From SZAS-103 sp964640525 (GTDB taxonomy: Bacteria > Pseudomonadota > Gammaproteobacteria > Xanthomonadales > Xanthomonadaceae): a DNA stretch of 37,037 bases. The notes beneath the pieces were generated by a model. That model saw only the letters and a list, made by a program, of their open reading frames with translations, was not told where the DNA came from and did no database searches. The stretch's first letter is position 1. Every line of letters begins with the position of its first letter. Shown piece by piece: positions 15,978-24,520 of this stretch. Position numbers and translations under genes: made by a program. Location of the stretch: positions 1 to 37,037 of the forward strand of contig CAZXGS010000030.1 in the NCBI GenBank assembly GCA_964640525.1, read 5' to 3'.

Positions 15978-16017
15978 CCATTCGATGACGGCGTGCAGGC
16001 GCGAATGTCGCGCCGGA

Positions 16018-19000
16018 TCACGATCCCTTCGCGCCAGCCTCCTCCGGCGGGTACGCCGGCAGCAGCGGCGGCGGCGGCGGCAGGGTCTTGGGCTGGGCGT
16101 CGATCTTCTTCATCAGCACGTCCACCGCGGTCTGCAACTGGGCATCGTGGCCGCGCATCAGGTCCTCGGGCAAGTCATCGACCTCGATGTCCGGCGACAC
16201 GCCGCGGTTCTCCACGCTCCATTGCGAGTCCAGTTCGTACCGAGTGCTTTCCGAGACGGTGATGTAACCGCCGTCGAGCAGCGGCCACTCGCCACGGATG
16301 CCGCGCACGCCGCCCCAGGTGCGGGTGCCGATCAGCAGGCCGAGGCCGTACTTGCGGAACAGGTGCGGGAAGATGTCGCCGTCGGAAGCCGAGTAGTGGT
16401 TGATCAGCACCGCCTTGTAACTGTTGCTGACCTGCGTGGGTACGGTCTCCGCATCCTGCTGGCGGTTGCTGCCCATGCCGATCAGGATCCGGCGCAGGCG
16501 TTCGAGCACGATCGGGTCGATGAAGCCGCCGCCGTTGTAGCGGTCGTCGATGATCAGGCCCTGCTTGCTCAGTTGCGGATAGAACTGGCGGATGAACTGC
16601 TCCATCCCCAGCGCGCTCATGTCGGACAGGTAGATGTAGCCGATCTTGCCGCCGGACAGGCGATCCACCTGCTCGCGGTTGTGGTCGATCCATGCGCGCA
16701 GGCGGATGTTCAACTCGTTGGCCACGGTCTTGACCAGCACCCGGCGGGTGTTCTTGCCGGCGGCATCGTCGGCCACGGTCAGCCACACGTCCTGGCCGGC
16801 GGTATCGACGAAGGGCTCGTACGGACTGGCCGGGGCGCGCAATGGGTGGCCGTTCACGGCGAGCAGGAAGTTGCCCGGATGCACGTTCACTCCCGGCTCG
16901 GTCAGCGGCGAGCGGAACGCATCGCGGGTGTTGTCGCCGGGATAGATGGTCTTGAAGTAGTAGCGCCCGGAAGCCGCATCCAGCGCGAAGTCCACGCCGA
17001 GCAGGCCGGTCGGGGTGGGATGGACGTCGTAGCCGCCATCGCCGCCGCCGACGTAGGTGTGTGAGTTGCCCAGTTCGCCCTGGATCTGGCCGATCAGATA
17101 ATTCACATCCTCGCGCGAGCCGGCCAAGGGCAGCAGGCGCGCGTACTTTTCGCCCACCGCATCCCAGTCCACGCCGTTCATCTTGCGGTTCCAGAAGAAG
17201 TCGCGGTCCAGCCGCCACGCCGCGTGGTACATCTGCTTCCACTCGGCGAGCGGATCGACTTGCGTCCACATGTGCGAGGTGTCGATCGGGTTCGGCTTGT
17301 CCTTGGCGTCGGGGTTGGCATCGCGCACGAACAGTTTGTCGCCGCGCTCGCTGTACAGGACGCTGGAACCATCGGCCGACAGCACCCAGCCGGCCAGCCC
17401 CGATACCACGGTTTCGTCCTTGCGCTTGGCCAGGTCATAGGCGTGGAGTTCGGGCTTCATGCCCGGCAACGGCCCGCCGATGGTCTGGTTGGGCGCGGTG
17501 CTGTAATAGACATGCCCCGGCGTGGCGGCCAGACCGGTGATGTTGGCGGCCGGGATCGGCAGCGGCACCGCGCGCGCCAGCAGGCCGTCGAGGTCGATGC
17601 GGATCGGTGCGCTCGCGCCCGGCTTCCACGGCGCCGGTTTGGCGTCGCCGCCACCGCCGAGAGTGCCCTCGTCGTCGCGCGGTGCGAACGGTGAGGCGGC
17701 ATCGCGGTTGAGCGTGGTCACGTACACACCGTTCATCTGCAAGGTGGCGATGTTGAACTCGGACTGGCTGAAGGTTGGGTTCTCGTGCCGCGAGGAAATG
17801 AAGTACAGGTACTTGCCGTTCGGATCGAACACCGGACCCATGTCCGAGTCCATCGGCGAGCTGACGTGGATGGCCTTGCCGCTGGCGCGATCGAACAGCC
17901 AGATCTGGCGGATGCCGTGGATGTTGCCGACGCTGTAAGCCAGCCAGCGGCCATCCGGCGACCAACTGTAGTCGTGCATCTCGCTGGTCACGTCCTGGGC
18001 GACGCGGGTGCGCTTGCGGGTCTTGAGGTCGAGGATCCACAACTGCTTTTCGTTGTCCGAATACGCGAGCGCGTCGCTGCCCGGCGACCAGGTCAGGCCA
18101 TACACGTAGCCGACCTGGAAGTCGGTGAGGGTCTGCGCGGCGCCGGTGCCGTCGGCGGGACGGATCGCGATCTGGTTCTGGCCGCTGGCATCGGTCTGCC
18201 AGGCGATCCATTTGCCGTCCGGCGACCACGCCGGGTACAGGTCCTCGGCATTCGAGCTGGCGGTCAGGTTCTGGCTCGGGCCGTGCTCGCGCGGCAGCGA
18301 CCAGATGTCGCCGCGCGCCTGCACCAGCACGCGCTTGCCGTTGGGTGCCAGCGCGAAGTTGGTGTCGCCGGCGGTGTCCTGCAACTGCAAGGCCTTGGCC
18401 GCGTCCACCCAGCGCGGTGCGGTGCGGGTGCCGTCGTCGGGCACGCTCACGTCGAGCTTGTGCAGCTTCTCCGACGGCAGATCCATGACGTACAGGTCGG
18501 CGCCGTCCTGGAACACGATGCCGTCGTTGCCCAGGCTCGGCCAACTGACGTCGAAGTCGGTGAAGTGGGTGACTTGGCGGAATTGTTTGCTGGTCAGGTC
18601 ATAGACCCACAAGTTCTTGCGCGCATCGCTGCCACGGTCGGAGAGGAAATAGATCAGGTTGCCGTACCACATCGGGTCCATGTCGGCGCCGGTGTAGTCG
18701 GTGATGCGGGTGCTTTTTTTCGCCACGAAATCGTACAGCCACACGTCCTGCGCCAGCCCGCCGTGGTAGCGCTTCCAGGTGCGGAAGTTGCGGAAGATGC
18801 GGTTGTAGGCGATCGACTTGCCATCCGGCGAATAGCTGAGCATGCCGCCCTTGGGCAGCGGCATTGGCGTGGGCAAGCCGCCGTCGATGGGCACGGTGAA
18901 CAACTGGCCGAACCACGAATTGAAGGTGGTGCGGCGGGACAGGAACACGATGTTGCGGCTATCCGGCGTCCACGCCACCACCATGTTGTCCGGGCCCCAG

Positions 19001-19353
19001 CGCAGCGGCGCGTCGGCGACCACGTCGGAGTGGAAGGTCAGCCGGCGCGCCTTGCCGCCGCCGGCGGGCATCACGTACACGTCGGTGTTGCCGCGGTACT
19101 GGCCGGTGAAGGCGATCCAGCGGCCGTCCGGCGAGTAGCGCGGCAGGATGTCGAAGCCCGGATCGGTGGTCAGGCGCTGCGCGGTGCCGCCGTTGCGGTT
19201 CACCTGCCAGAGGTTGCCATGGGCCTCGAACACCACCGTGTCGCCGTGCAGCGTCGGGTAGCGCATCAGGGTGGCATCGGCGAAGGCCGGCGCGGCGCAG
19301 GCGCCGGCGACGAGCAGGGCAAGGGTCAATCGCGACAGTCCGCGTCCGATCAT
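16018..19353 (-). CDS. Tricorn-like S41 peptidase with beta-propeller and PDZ domains
   Basis: A 1111-aa exported peptidase. The signal peptide is about residues 1-25 (LTLALLVAGACAAPAFA). The first half carries WD40-like/PD40 propeller blades (for example YSPDGRWIAFTGQY, WSPDGKWIAWQTD, WSPDGRWLAYSVG). The Tricorn C1, PDZ and S41 parts follow (WDAVGEKYARLLPLAGSRED, then NFLLAVNGHPL). The likely nucleophile Ser is in NHYSASDGDIFP near residue 988, after IIDDRYNGGGFI, with GTRTWGGVRGI next. Tricorn proteases release small peptides from oligopeptides; here the protein would act in the periplasm. The start at 19353 has GGAG eight bases upstream; the frame runs further into REP DNA, which is not coding. 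The C-terminus ends in a Pro-rich tail. Confidence 0.92.
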   Translation of the reverse strand: MIGRGLSRLTLALLVAGACAAPAFADATLMRYPTLHGDTVVFEAHGNLWQVNRNGGTAQRLTTDPGFDILPRYSPDGRWIAFTGQYRGNTDVYVMPAGGGKARRLTFHSDVVADAPLRWGPDNMVVAWTPDSRNIVFLSRRTTFNSWFGQLFTVPIDGGLPTPMPLPKGGMLSYSPDGKSIAYNRIFRNFRTWKRYHGGLAQDVWLYDFVAKKSTRITDYTGADMDPMWYGNLIYFLSDRGSDARKNLWVYDLTSKQFRQVTHFTDFDVSWPSLGNDGIVFQDGADLYVMDLPSEKLHKLDVSVPDDGTRTAPRWVDAAKALQLQDTAGDTNFALAPNGKRVLVQARGDIWSLPREHGPSQNLTASSNAEDLYPAWSPDGKWIAWQTDASGQNQIAIRPADGTGAAQTLTDFQVGYVYGLTWSPGSDALAYSDNEKQLWILDLKTRKRTRVAQDVTSEMHDYSWSPDGRWLAYSVGNIHGIRQIWLFDRASGKAIHVSSPMDSDMGPVFDPNGKYLYFISSRHENPTFSQSEFNIATLQMNGVYVTTLNRDAASPFAPRDDEGTLGGGGDAKPAPWKPGASAPIRIDLDGLLARAVPLPIPAANITGLAATPGHVYYSTAPNQTIGGPLPGMKPELHAYDLAKRKDETVVSGLAGWVLSADGSSVLYSERGDKLFVRDANPDAKDKPNPIDTSHMWTQVDPLAEWKQMYHAAWRLDRDFFWNRKMNGVDWDAVGEKYARLLPLAGSREDVNYLIGQIQGELGNSHTYVGGGDGGYDVHPTPTGLLGVDFALDAASGRYYFKTIYPGDNTRDAFRSPLTEPGVNVHPGNFLLAVNGHPLRAPASPYEPFVDTAGQDVWLTVADDAAGKNTRRVLVKTVANELNIRLRAWIDHNREQVDRLSGGKIGYIYLSDMSALGMEQFIRQFYPQLSKQGLIIDDRYNGGGFIDPIVLERLRRILIGMGSNRQQDAETVPTQVSNSYKAVLINHYSASDGDIFPHLFRKYGLGLLIGTRTWGGVRGIRGEWPLLDGGYITVSESTRYELDSQWSVENRGVSPDIEVDDLPEDLMRGHDAQLQTAVDVLMKKIDAQPKTLPPPPPLLPAYPPEEAGAKGS

Positions 19354-19472
19354 CGTCGTCACTCCGTGGTACGCCCGTCGTGGGCAACGCTGCCAGTGTA
19401 TGCCTGAGGCCGCGGGCTGCGCGCTGGATCGCGCCTGACCGTCGAGGGGCTTCCCTTGAAGGCGCGAAAGGC

Positions 19473-20127
19473 GTGGTTCGACAGGCTCACCACGAACGGG
19501 GTTGACAGGGTTCGACAGGCTTGCGACGGACGGGGTTCCCCTCGATCCATTCGCCCTGAGCCTGTTGAAGGGCGCCTCGTGAATGCGCAAAAAGCGTGGT
19601 TCGACAAGCTCACCACGAACGGAATTCTCCCAATCCGTTCGCCCTGAACCTGTCGAAGGGCGCCTCTCGAATTCGCGAAAGGCATGGTTCGGCGGGCTTG
19701 CCACGAACGGCACTCCCTCAATCCGTTCGCCCTGAACCTGTCGAAGGGCGCCTCGTGAATGCGCAAAGGGCGTGGTTCGACAGGCTCACCACGAACGGAA
19801 TTCTCCCAAGCCGTTCGCCCTGAGCCTGTCGAAGGGCGCCCCGTGAAATCGCGAAAGGCGTGGTTCGACAGGCTCACCACGAACGGCACTCCCTCAATCC
19901 GTTCGCCCTGAACCTGTCGAAGGGCGCCTCGNNNNNNNNNNNNNNNNNNNNNNNNNNNNNNNNNNNNNNNNNNNNNNNNNNNNNNNNNNNNNNNNNNNNN
20001 NNNNNNNNNNNNNNNNNNNNNNNNNNNNNNNCCACGAACGGCACTCCCTCAATCCGTTCGCCCTGAACCTGTCGAAGGGCGCCTCGTGAATGCGCGAAAG
20101 GCACGGTTCGACAGGCTCACCACGAAC
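19473..20127. repeat. REP/BIME array with 88-bp period
   Basis: Two palindrome types alternate in opposite orientation. Type A (GTGG-TTCGACAGGYTCA-CCAC) starts at 19473, 19596, 19684, 19772, 19860, 20015 (partly in the gap) and 20103. Type B, the inverted partner (GCCC-TTCGACAGGTTCA-GGGC on the other strand), starts at 19637, 19725, 19813, 19901 and 20056. From 19596 on the A-to-A and B-to-B spacing is exactly 88 bp. A degenerate A and B copy lies near 19508 and 19550. The A-B spacer alternates between AATTCTCCCAA and CACTCCCTCAA types. The array lies just upstream of the Tricorn-like gene and contains no gene. Confidence 0.93.
19932..20031. other. Assembly gap, exactly 100 N
   Basis: A placeholder gap inside the 88-bp REP array. 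The units on either side are 155 bp apart, which is not a multiple of 88, so the real gap cannot be 100 bp if the period holds. Confidence 0.98.
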
Positions 20128-20204
20128 GGGTTGACCAGACGCGTTTCGCCCGCACGATGGTTGCTTGCGCAAACACCCAAAGGGCGCGCGTGCGCGGCTG
20201 CGGC

Positions 20205-20210
20205 TACAAT
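20205..20210 (+). promoter_or_regulatory. Candidate -10 element TACAAT
   Basis: TACAAT lies 31 bp before the start of the zf-CHCC gene, just downstream of the REP array. No good -35 is found at 16-18 bp. It is the best candidate for driving the glycosyltransferase/ligase cluster. Confidence 0.35.
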
Positions 20211-20241
20211 GGTGCATTGACCTCCTGCCGCTCGCCGCCCC

Positions 20242-20439
20242 ATGTCCAGCTCCGACTCGCCGACCGTCCAGGCCAACACTGAAAAGCGCTACGAAGTGCG
20301 CCGCGCCGACCTGCCGGTGTCTTGCCCGCTGCCGTCGATGGCGCTGTGGAATTCGCATCCGCGCGTGTACCTGCCGCTAGAGCAGGATCACGAATGCGCG
20401 TGCCCGTACTGCGGCGCGCACTACGTGCTGATCGACTGA
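20242..20439 (+). CDS. zf-CHCC zinc-finger protein (NDUFS6-like)
   Basis: A 65-aa protein made almost wholly of a zf-CHCC domain. Zinc ligands are probably Cys28 (LPVSCPLP), His39 (WNSHPRVYLPL), Cys54 and Cys57 (ECACPYCGAHYVL). The same fold is found in the mitochondrial complex I subunit NDUFS6. Bacterial members are widespread and often unlinked to nuo genes, and their role is unsettled. The next gene starts 13 bp downstream, so it may be the first gene of the glycosylation operon. Confidence 0.87.
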   Translation: MSSSDSPTVQANTEKRYEVRRADLPVSCPLPSMALWNSHPRVYLPLEQDHECACPYCGAHYVLID

Positions 20440-20452
20440 GCGCCGCCGAGCG

Positions 20453-21571
20453 GTGGCAAGGCCGCTCACCGTGGTGCAACTACTGCCCGCGCTGGAGGCG
20501 GGCGGGGTGGAGCGCTCGACGCTGGAGATCGCCGCGGCGCTGGTGGCGGCAGGTCATCGCGCGATCGTGGTCTCCGCCGGCGGACGGCTGGTGCCGGCCC
20601 TGACCGCCAGCGGCACCGAACACGTCAAGCTGGACATCGGCCGCAAGTCGCCGCTGACCCTGCGTCACGCGCGCGCTTTGCGGGACCTGCTCACGCAGTC
20701 TGGCGCCGACATCGTCCACGCGCGTTCGCGGATGCCGGCGTGGATCGGGTTGGCGGCGCTGCGCGGGATGCCGCGTCGCCCGCACTTCGTCACCACCGTG
20801 CATGGACTGAACTCGCCCGGCCGCTACAGTGGCGTGATGTGCCTGGGAAAACGGGTGATCTGCGTCTCGCAGGCCGCGCGCGCGCACGTCCTGCGGCAGT
20901 GGCCGTCCACCGATCCGCAGCGGCTGGTGGTCATTCCCCGCGGCGTGGATCCGACGCTGCTTGCACGCGATGCGCCAGCCGATCCGGCATGGCGCGCGCA
21001 GTGGCTGGGCGAATTTCCCCAGCTCGCCGGCGGCCGCATGCTGTTGATGCCCGCGCGCGGCACGCGCCTGAAAGGCCACGTGCATGCACTGAACCTGCTG
21101 CGTGCCCTGCGCGACGGCGGTGTCGACGCGCGCCTGCTGCTGGCCGGGGTGGTCCAGCCCGGCCGCGAGGCGTACCTGCGCGAGTTGCGTGCGCACGCGC
21201 AGGCCTTCGACCTGCTCGACGCGGTGGCGTTCGCGCCGCCGCAACAGCGCATCGGCGCGTTGTACGCGATGGCCGACCTCGTGCTGCAACTGTCCGACCA
21301 GCCCGAGTCGTTCGGGCGCACGGTTCTGGAAGCGCTGTGCAGCGGTCGGCCGGTGCTGGGCTGGAACCACGGCGGCGTCGGCGAACTGTTGTCCGAACTG
21401 TACCCGCCAGGCGCGGTAACGCACGGCGATGCCCTCGCCCTGGTCGCGCGCGCGCGGGACCTGCTGGATGCGCCATGCCCGGCCATCGCGCTTCCGGATC
21501 GTTATACGCTTGCGCGCATGCAAGCCGACACCCTGGCCGTGTATGCCGACCTCGCCACCGAAAATCCCTGA
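20453..21571 (+). CDS. Family 4 glycosyltransferase
   Basis: A 372-aa GT-B glycosyltransferase, cytoplasmic or membrane-associated. The N-terminal acceptor domain starts with VVQLLPALEAGGVERSTLEIA, typical of GT4. The C-terminal domain has the E-x7-E donor motif E285...E293 in PESFGRTVLEALCSGRPVLG, and GTRLKGH near 203-209 at the phosphate-binding loop. The sugar donor and acceptor cannot be named from sequence. The start is GTG 20453 with a weak ribosome site. The O-antigen-ligase-like gene follows after two bases, so a role in lipopolysaccharide core or O-chain assembly is likely. Confidence 0.9.
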   Translation: MARPLTVVQLLPALEAGGVERSTLEIAAALVAAGHRAIVVSAGGRLVPALTASGTEHVKLDIGRKSPLTLRHARALRDLLTQSGADIVHARSRMPAWIGLAALRGMPRRPHFVTTVHGLNSPGRYSGVMCLGKRVICVSQAARAHVLRQWPSTDPQRLVVIPRGVDPTLLARDAPADPAWRAQWLGEFPQLAGGRMLLMPARGTRLKGHVHALNLLRALRDGGVDARLLLAGVVQPGREAYLRELRAHAQAFDLLDAVAFAPPQQRIGALYAMADLVLQLSDQPESFGRTVLEALCSGRPVLGWNHGGVGELLSELYPPGAVTHGDALALVARARDLLDAPCPAIALPDRYTLARMQADTLAVYADLATENP

Positions 21572-21573
21572 CC

Positions 21574-22869
21574 ATGTCCGCTGAAGCTGCGCCGCTGGCG
21601 CCCGCGGACGCGTCACCGCGCCTGAGCTGGGCGCCGTGGGCGGTGCTGGCCTGCGTGGTGACGTGGCCGTGGATGGGCCCGGCCAACACCGTGCTTGCGC
21701 TGGCTTCGGTGGCCACCGTGATCTGGCTGGGAATGCGCCGGTTCCGCGGTGGCGATGCCCTGCTCAGCCGCGAGGCGTGGGCACTGACCTCGGCGCTGTT
21801 CTTCAGTTACTGGCTGCCCGAACTGTTTTCCTGCGTCGATGCCGGCAACCCGCGCACCGCGCTGCTGGAGGTGCTCGAAGGCCTGCGTTTCCTGCCCTTC
21901 CTGTGGCTGGCAGCAATCGCCGTGCATCGCGAACGCGACCGCCACATCGTGTTTTCCGGCATCGCCATCCTCGCACTGGCGTGGAGTCTGGATGGCCTCG
22001 TGCAGGCGTGCACCGGCCACAGCCTTGGCGGGACGGCGAACGTCGAGCCCGGCAGCGGCGTGATCCGCATCAGCGGGATCTTCGGCCCACGCCATCCGCA
22101 TCTTGGGCAAGCCCTTGCGAGCCTGGCCGCGTTCCCGTTGGCGCTGGCGGCACGCCGGCTGGGTGCCATCGGCTGGATCGGTATTGCGCTGCTGCTGGGG
22201 GTGGTGATCGCGCTGTCCGGGTCGCGTGCGGCCGGGCTGACCTTCGCGCTGGCGCTGCTGTTTGGCGGCTGGCGATTGCTCGGGCCCAAGCGCCTGCTGG
22301 GCGTGTTCGTCGCTGGCGTGATCGCACTCGGCGCGCTGGCGGTGTTGTTCCCCAACGACCTGCACCAGCGCATCGTCCGCACCGAGCAAGCCTTCGGCGG
22401 CAACCTGGATGCGCTGGATGCGGCCAGCAGCGGCCGGGTGCGGATCTGGGGCGCGGCGTTGTGCATGGCCGGCGAACATCCGCTCAACGGCGTGGGTATC
22501 CGTGGCTACCGCGACGCCTATGCGCACTGCGCGCCGAAGATGGACACCCCGCCGCCGTGGGGTGAAGGCGGCGCCCTGCACGCGCACCAGATCGTGCTGG
22601 AGGTGCTCAGCGAAACCGGGCTGGTCGGCCTGCTGTTTTGGGGCATCGGCGCCGCCTTGGCGATCCGCGCCTGGAAGCTGGCCACGCCGCAGGCCCGCGC
22701 GCGCGCCGCGATGCCGGCGGTGGCATTGGCGGTGACCGTGTTCCCGCTCAACACCCACCTGGCCTTCTACTCCAGCTTCTGGGGCGGAGTGTTCCTGCTG
22801 CTGGTCGGACTGTACACCGGCGCGCTGTTCGGCCGCGACGATGCACCTCAGGCCAGGGAAACCACGTGA
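21574..22869 (+). CDS. O-antigen ligase (WaaL)-like polytopic membrane protein
   Basis: A 431-aa protein with roughly ten or more hydrophobic helices and one large periplasmic loop, the Wzy_C/O-antigen ligase pattern. The loop contains RVRIWGAALCMAGEHPLNGVG and, near 336-350, HAHQIVLEVLSETGLVG, matching the family H-x-x-x-L-E-x-L-x-E-x-G motif that holds the essential His. ALSGSRAAGL near 212 is also typical. WaaL transfers undecaprenyl-linked glycans to lipid A-core; Wzy polymerases and glycoprotein ligases look alike, so the exact activity is open. It sits between two glycosyltransferases, overlapping the next gene by four bases (GTGA). Confidence 0.85.
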   Translation: MSAEAAPLAPADASPRLSWAPWAVLACVVTWPWMGPANTVLALASVATVIWLGMRRFRGGDALLSREAWALTSALFFSYWLPELFSCVDAGNPRTALLEVLEGLRFLPFLWLAAIAVHRERDRHIVFSGIAILALAWSLDGLVQACTGHSLGGTANVEPGSGVIRISGIFGPRHPHLGQALASLAAFPLALAARRLGAIGWIGIALLLGVVIALSGSRAAGLTFALALLFGGWRLLGPKRLLGVFVAGVIALGALAVLFPNDLHQRIVRTEQAFGGNLDALDAASSGRVRIWGAALCMAGEHPLNGVGIRGYRDAYAHCAPKMDTPPPWGEGGALHAHQIVLEVLSETGLVGLLFWGIGAALAIRAWKLATPQARARAAMPAVALAVTVFPLNTHLAFYSSFWGGVFLLLVGLYTGALFGRDDAPQARETT

Positions 22870-23633
22870 ACGCTGTGGCGCTGAGCGCGGTGGTCACCAC
22901 TTTCGACAACGCCGCCACGCTCGATGCGTGCCTGTCCTCGCTGGCGTTCTGCGCGGAAGTCGTGGTGCTCGACTCCGGATCCACCGACGCCACCGTCGCC
23001 ATCGCCCGGCAGCATGGCGCGCGCCTGCACACCCAGCCCTTCGCCGGCTACTCGGCGCAGAAACAGGCGGCGATCGACCTGGCGCGCCACGACTGGGTGC
23101 TGCTGCTGGATGCCGACGAGTTCCTGATCGATCCGGCGCGCGCCGTCATCGAACGCGAACTGGCCGCGCCGCGCGCCGACGGCTACCGCCTGCCGCGGTG
23201 CGAGTGGCTGTTCTGGCGCTGGGTCCACCCGGGCTGCGCGCCGAACTGGCAACTGCGGTTGTTCCGGCGCACGCGCGCACGCATGAACGCGGTCCCGGTG
23301 CACGCCGAACCGGCGGTGGACGGCCGCGTGCTCGACCTGCGCGCTCCCTTGCGTCACCGCGGCGAGGCCGACATCGCCGCCCGCGTGGACAAGATCAACC
23401 GCTACTCGACCGGCCTGGTGCAGCACAAGCGTGCCCGCGGCACCGGCTTGGTTGGCCTGCGCATGCTGTTCTACCCGTGGCTGGCGTTCGTGCGCATGTA
23501 TTTCTTCAAGCGCTACTTCCTCAATGGCTGGGCCGGGTTCACCGCCGCACGCGTGCATGCGTTCTATGCGTTCCTGAAATACGCCAAGGTGCAAGAGGCG
23601 CGCAGGAAGGCGGACGGTTCGACCTCCGGCTGA
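22866..23633 (+). CDS. Family 2 glycosyltransferase (WaaE/KdtX-like)
   Basis: A 255-aa GT-A glycosyltransferase. The nucleotide-sugar site is seen as TTFDNAATLDACLSSL, VVVLDSGSTDAT (36-43) and the metal-binding DADE at 82-85. LPRCEWLFWRWVHPG and the C-terminal RMYFFKRYFLNGWAGF segment are typical of WaaE-type lipopolysaccharide core glucosyltransferases, which act at the cytoplasmic membrane face. The start is GTG 22866, overlapping the ligase stop, implying coupled translation. Sugar specificity is not certain. Confidence 0.9.
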   Translation: MNAVALSAVVTTFDNAATLDACLSSLAFCAEVVVLDSGSTDATVAIARQHGARLHTQPFAGYSAQKQAAIDLARHDWVLLLDADEFLIDPARAVIERELAAPRADGYRLPRCEWLFWRWVHPGCAPNWQLRLFRRTRARMNAVPVHAEPAVDGRVLDLRAPLRHRGEADIAARVDKINRYSTGLVQHKRARGTGLVGLRMLFYPWLAFVRMYFFKRYFLNGWAGFTAARVHAFYAFLKYAKVQEARRKADGSTSG

Positions 23634-23656
23634 TACGCTCGCTTCCGAACGCGGAC

Positions 23657-24499
23657 ATGACGGAACCGGACATGCCCCACTGCTGGAGGATGTTGGCCTT
23701 GGCGCTGGGGCTGGCGAGCGCCGGCGCGATCGCGCAAGGATCGGCGACGGCGACGGATCCGCGCCCGCCTGCACAAGGGCGGCAGATGGATCTGCAGCAA
23801 GCCTTCAAGTCCCGTTCCGACTGGCGATTGGTCGTGACCGAAGGGCCGCCGACCACGGACTACGGCGACAATCCGGCGCCAGGCGCGCTGCGCCTGTGCC
23901 TGCACAAGGGGCCAAGCGGCCCGTGCGTGGCCGACCCGGTGACACCGATGCAGTCGCCGCCTGCCGATGGCGCACCGGCGTGGGAGCCGCACTACCTGCG
24001 CGCCGCGCGGGTGGTCTATCCGCGCGGGCACGAGGCCGCGCCGTTCCTGCAGATCGTCACCGGCAGCCTGAACGCGGGCAACGGCGATCAGGTCGTGGCC
24101 ATGCAATTGCTGCGCTACGACGCCGACGCGGATGCATTCGTTCGCATCTTCAACCAGCGCACCGGCAGCAACAACAACCAGGAAATCCGCTTCATCGCCA
24201 GCGGACCGCTGCGCGGGGACGTGATCCGCGTCGAACCGACGCCCGATGCACCGTATGCCTTTCGGGTCGTGGTGGACCAGTTGCAGGCCGACGACCGTTT
24301 TCGGCAAGTGCTGCGTTTTCGCAGCGCCACCCGCTACGGCGATGGCAACCCGCTGGCGGTGATCGATTCGGAAATGCCCACCATCCTGCAGAAGCTTGGA
24401 CGGTGGAAGCCCGGACAGCCGCTGCCCGTGCCGCCATCGGTCAACGGCAAACCGTGCCTGAAGCCCGTGCTCAGGCACGCCGAACTGTGGTGCCAGTGA
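23657..24499 (+). CDS. Secreted protein of unknown function
   Basis: A 280-aa exported protein. The hydrophobic segment MLALALGLASAGAIAQG (about residues 12-28) is a signal peptide; starts at 23657, 23672 and 23690 are all possible, and I keep the longest. The mature part is soluble and shows no membrane helix. It contains LRLCLHKGPSGPCVADP and PCLKPVLRHAELWC, so disulfides are possible, and a central beta-rich part (PFLQIVTGSLNAGNGDQVVAMQLLRYDADADAFVRIF). I do not recognise the family. It lies at the end of the glycosylation gene run (23 bp after GT2) and converges on the acyltransferase gene. Confidence 0.75.
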   Translation: MTEPDMPHCWRMLALALGLASAGAIAQGSATATDPRPPAQGRQMDLQQAFKSRSDWRLVVTEGPPTTDYGDNPAPGALRLCLHKGPSGPCVADPVTPMQSPPADGAPAWEPHYLRAARVVYPRGHEAAPFLQIVTGSLNAGNGDQVVAMQLLRYDADADAFVRIFNQRTGSNNNQEIRFIASGPLRGDVIRVEPTPDAPYAFRVVVDQLQADDRFRQVLRFRSATRYGDGNPLAVIDSEMPTILQKLGRWKPGQPLPVPPSVNGKPCLKPVLRHAELWCQ

Positions 24500-24520
24500 T
24501 GGTTCGGGGCCGGGCCCGAC

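Noticed and set aside
16018..19353. Possible multi-gene region on the plus strand opposite the Tricorn-like gene
   Set aside because: Plus-strand frames are His/Val/Gly-rich shadows; the minus frame is continuous with propeller, PDZ and S41 motifs.
19359..20104. Short open frames with VVSLSNHA, PSTGSGRT and RGEPVEP strings
   Set aside because: These are translations of the REP palindromes, a known source of spurious proteins; the 88-bp period explains them.
19473..20127. CRISPR array
   Set aside because: The repeats alternate in orientation, are palindromic with different stems, and the intervening sequences are themselves repeated rather than unique. No cas genes are present.
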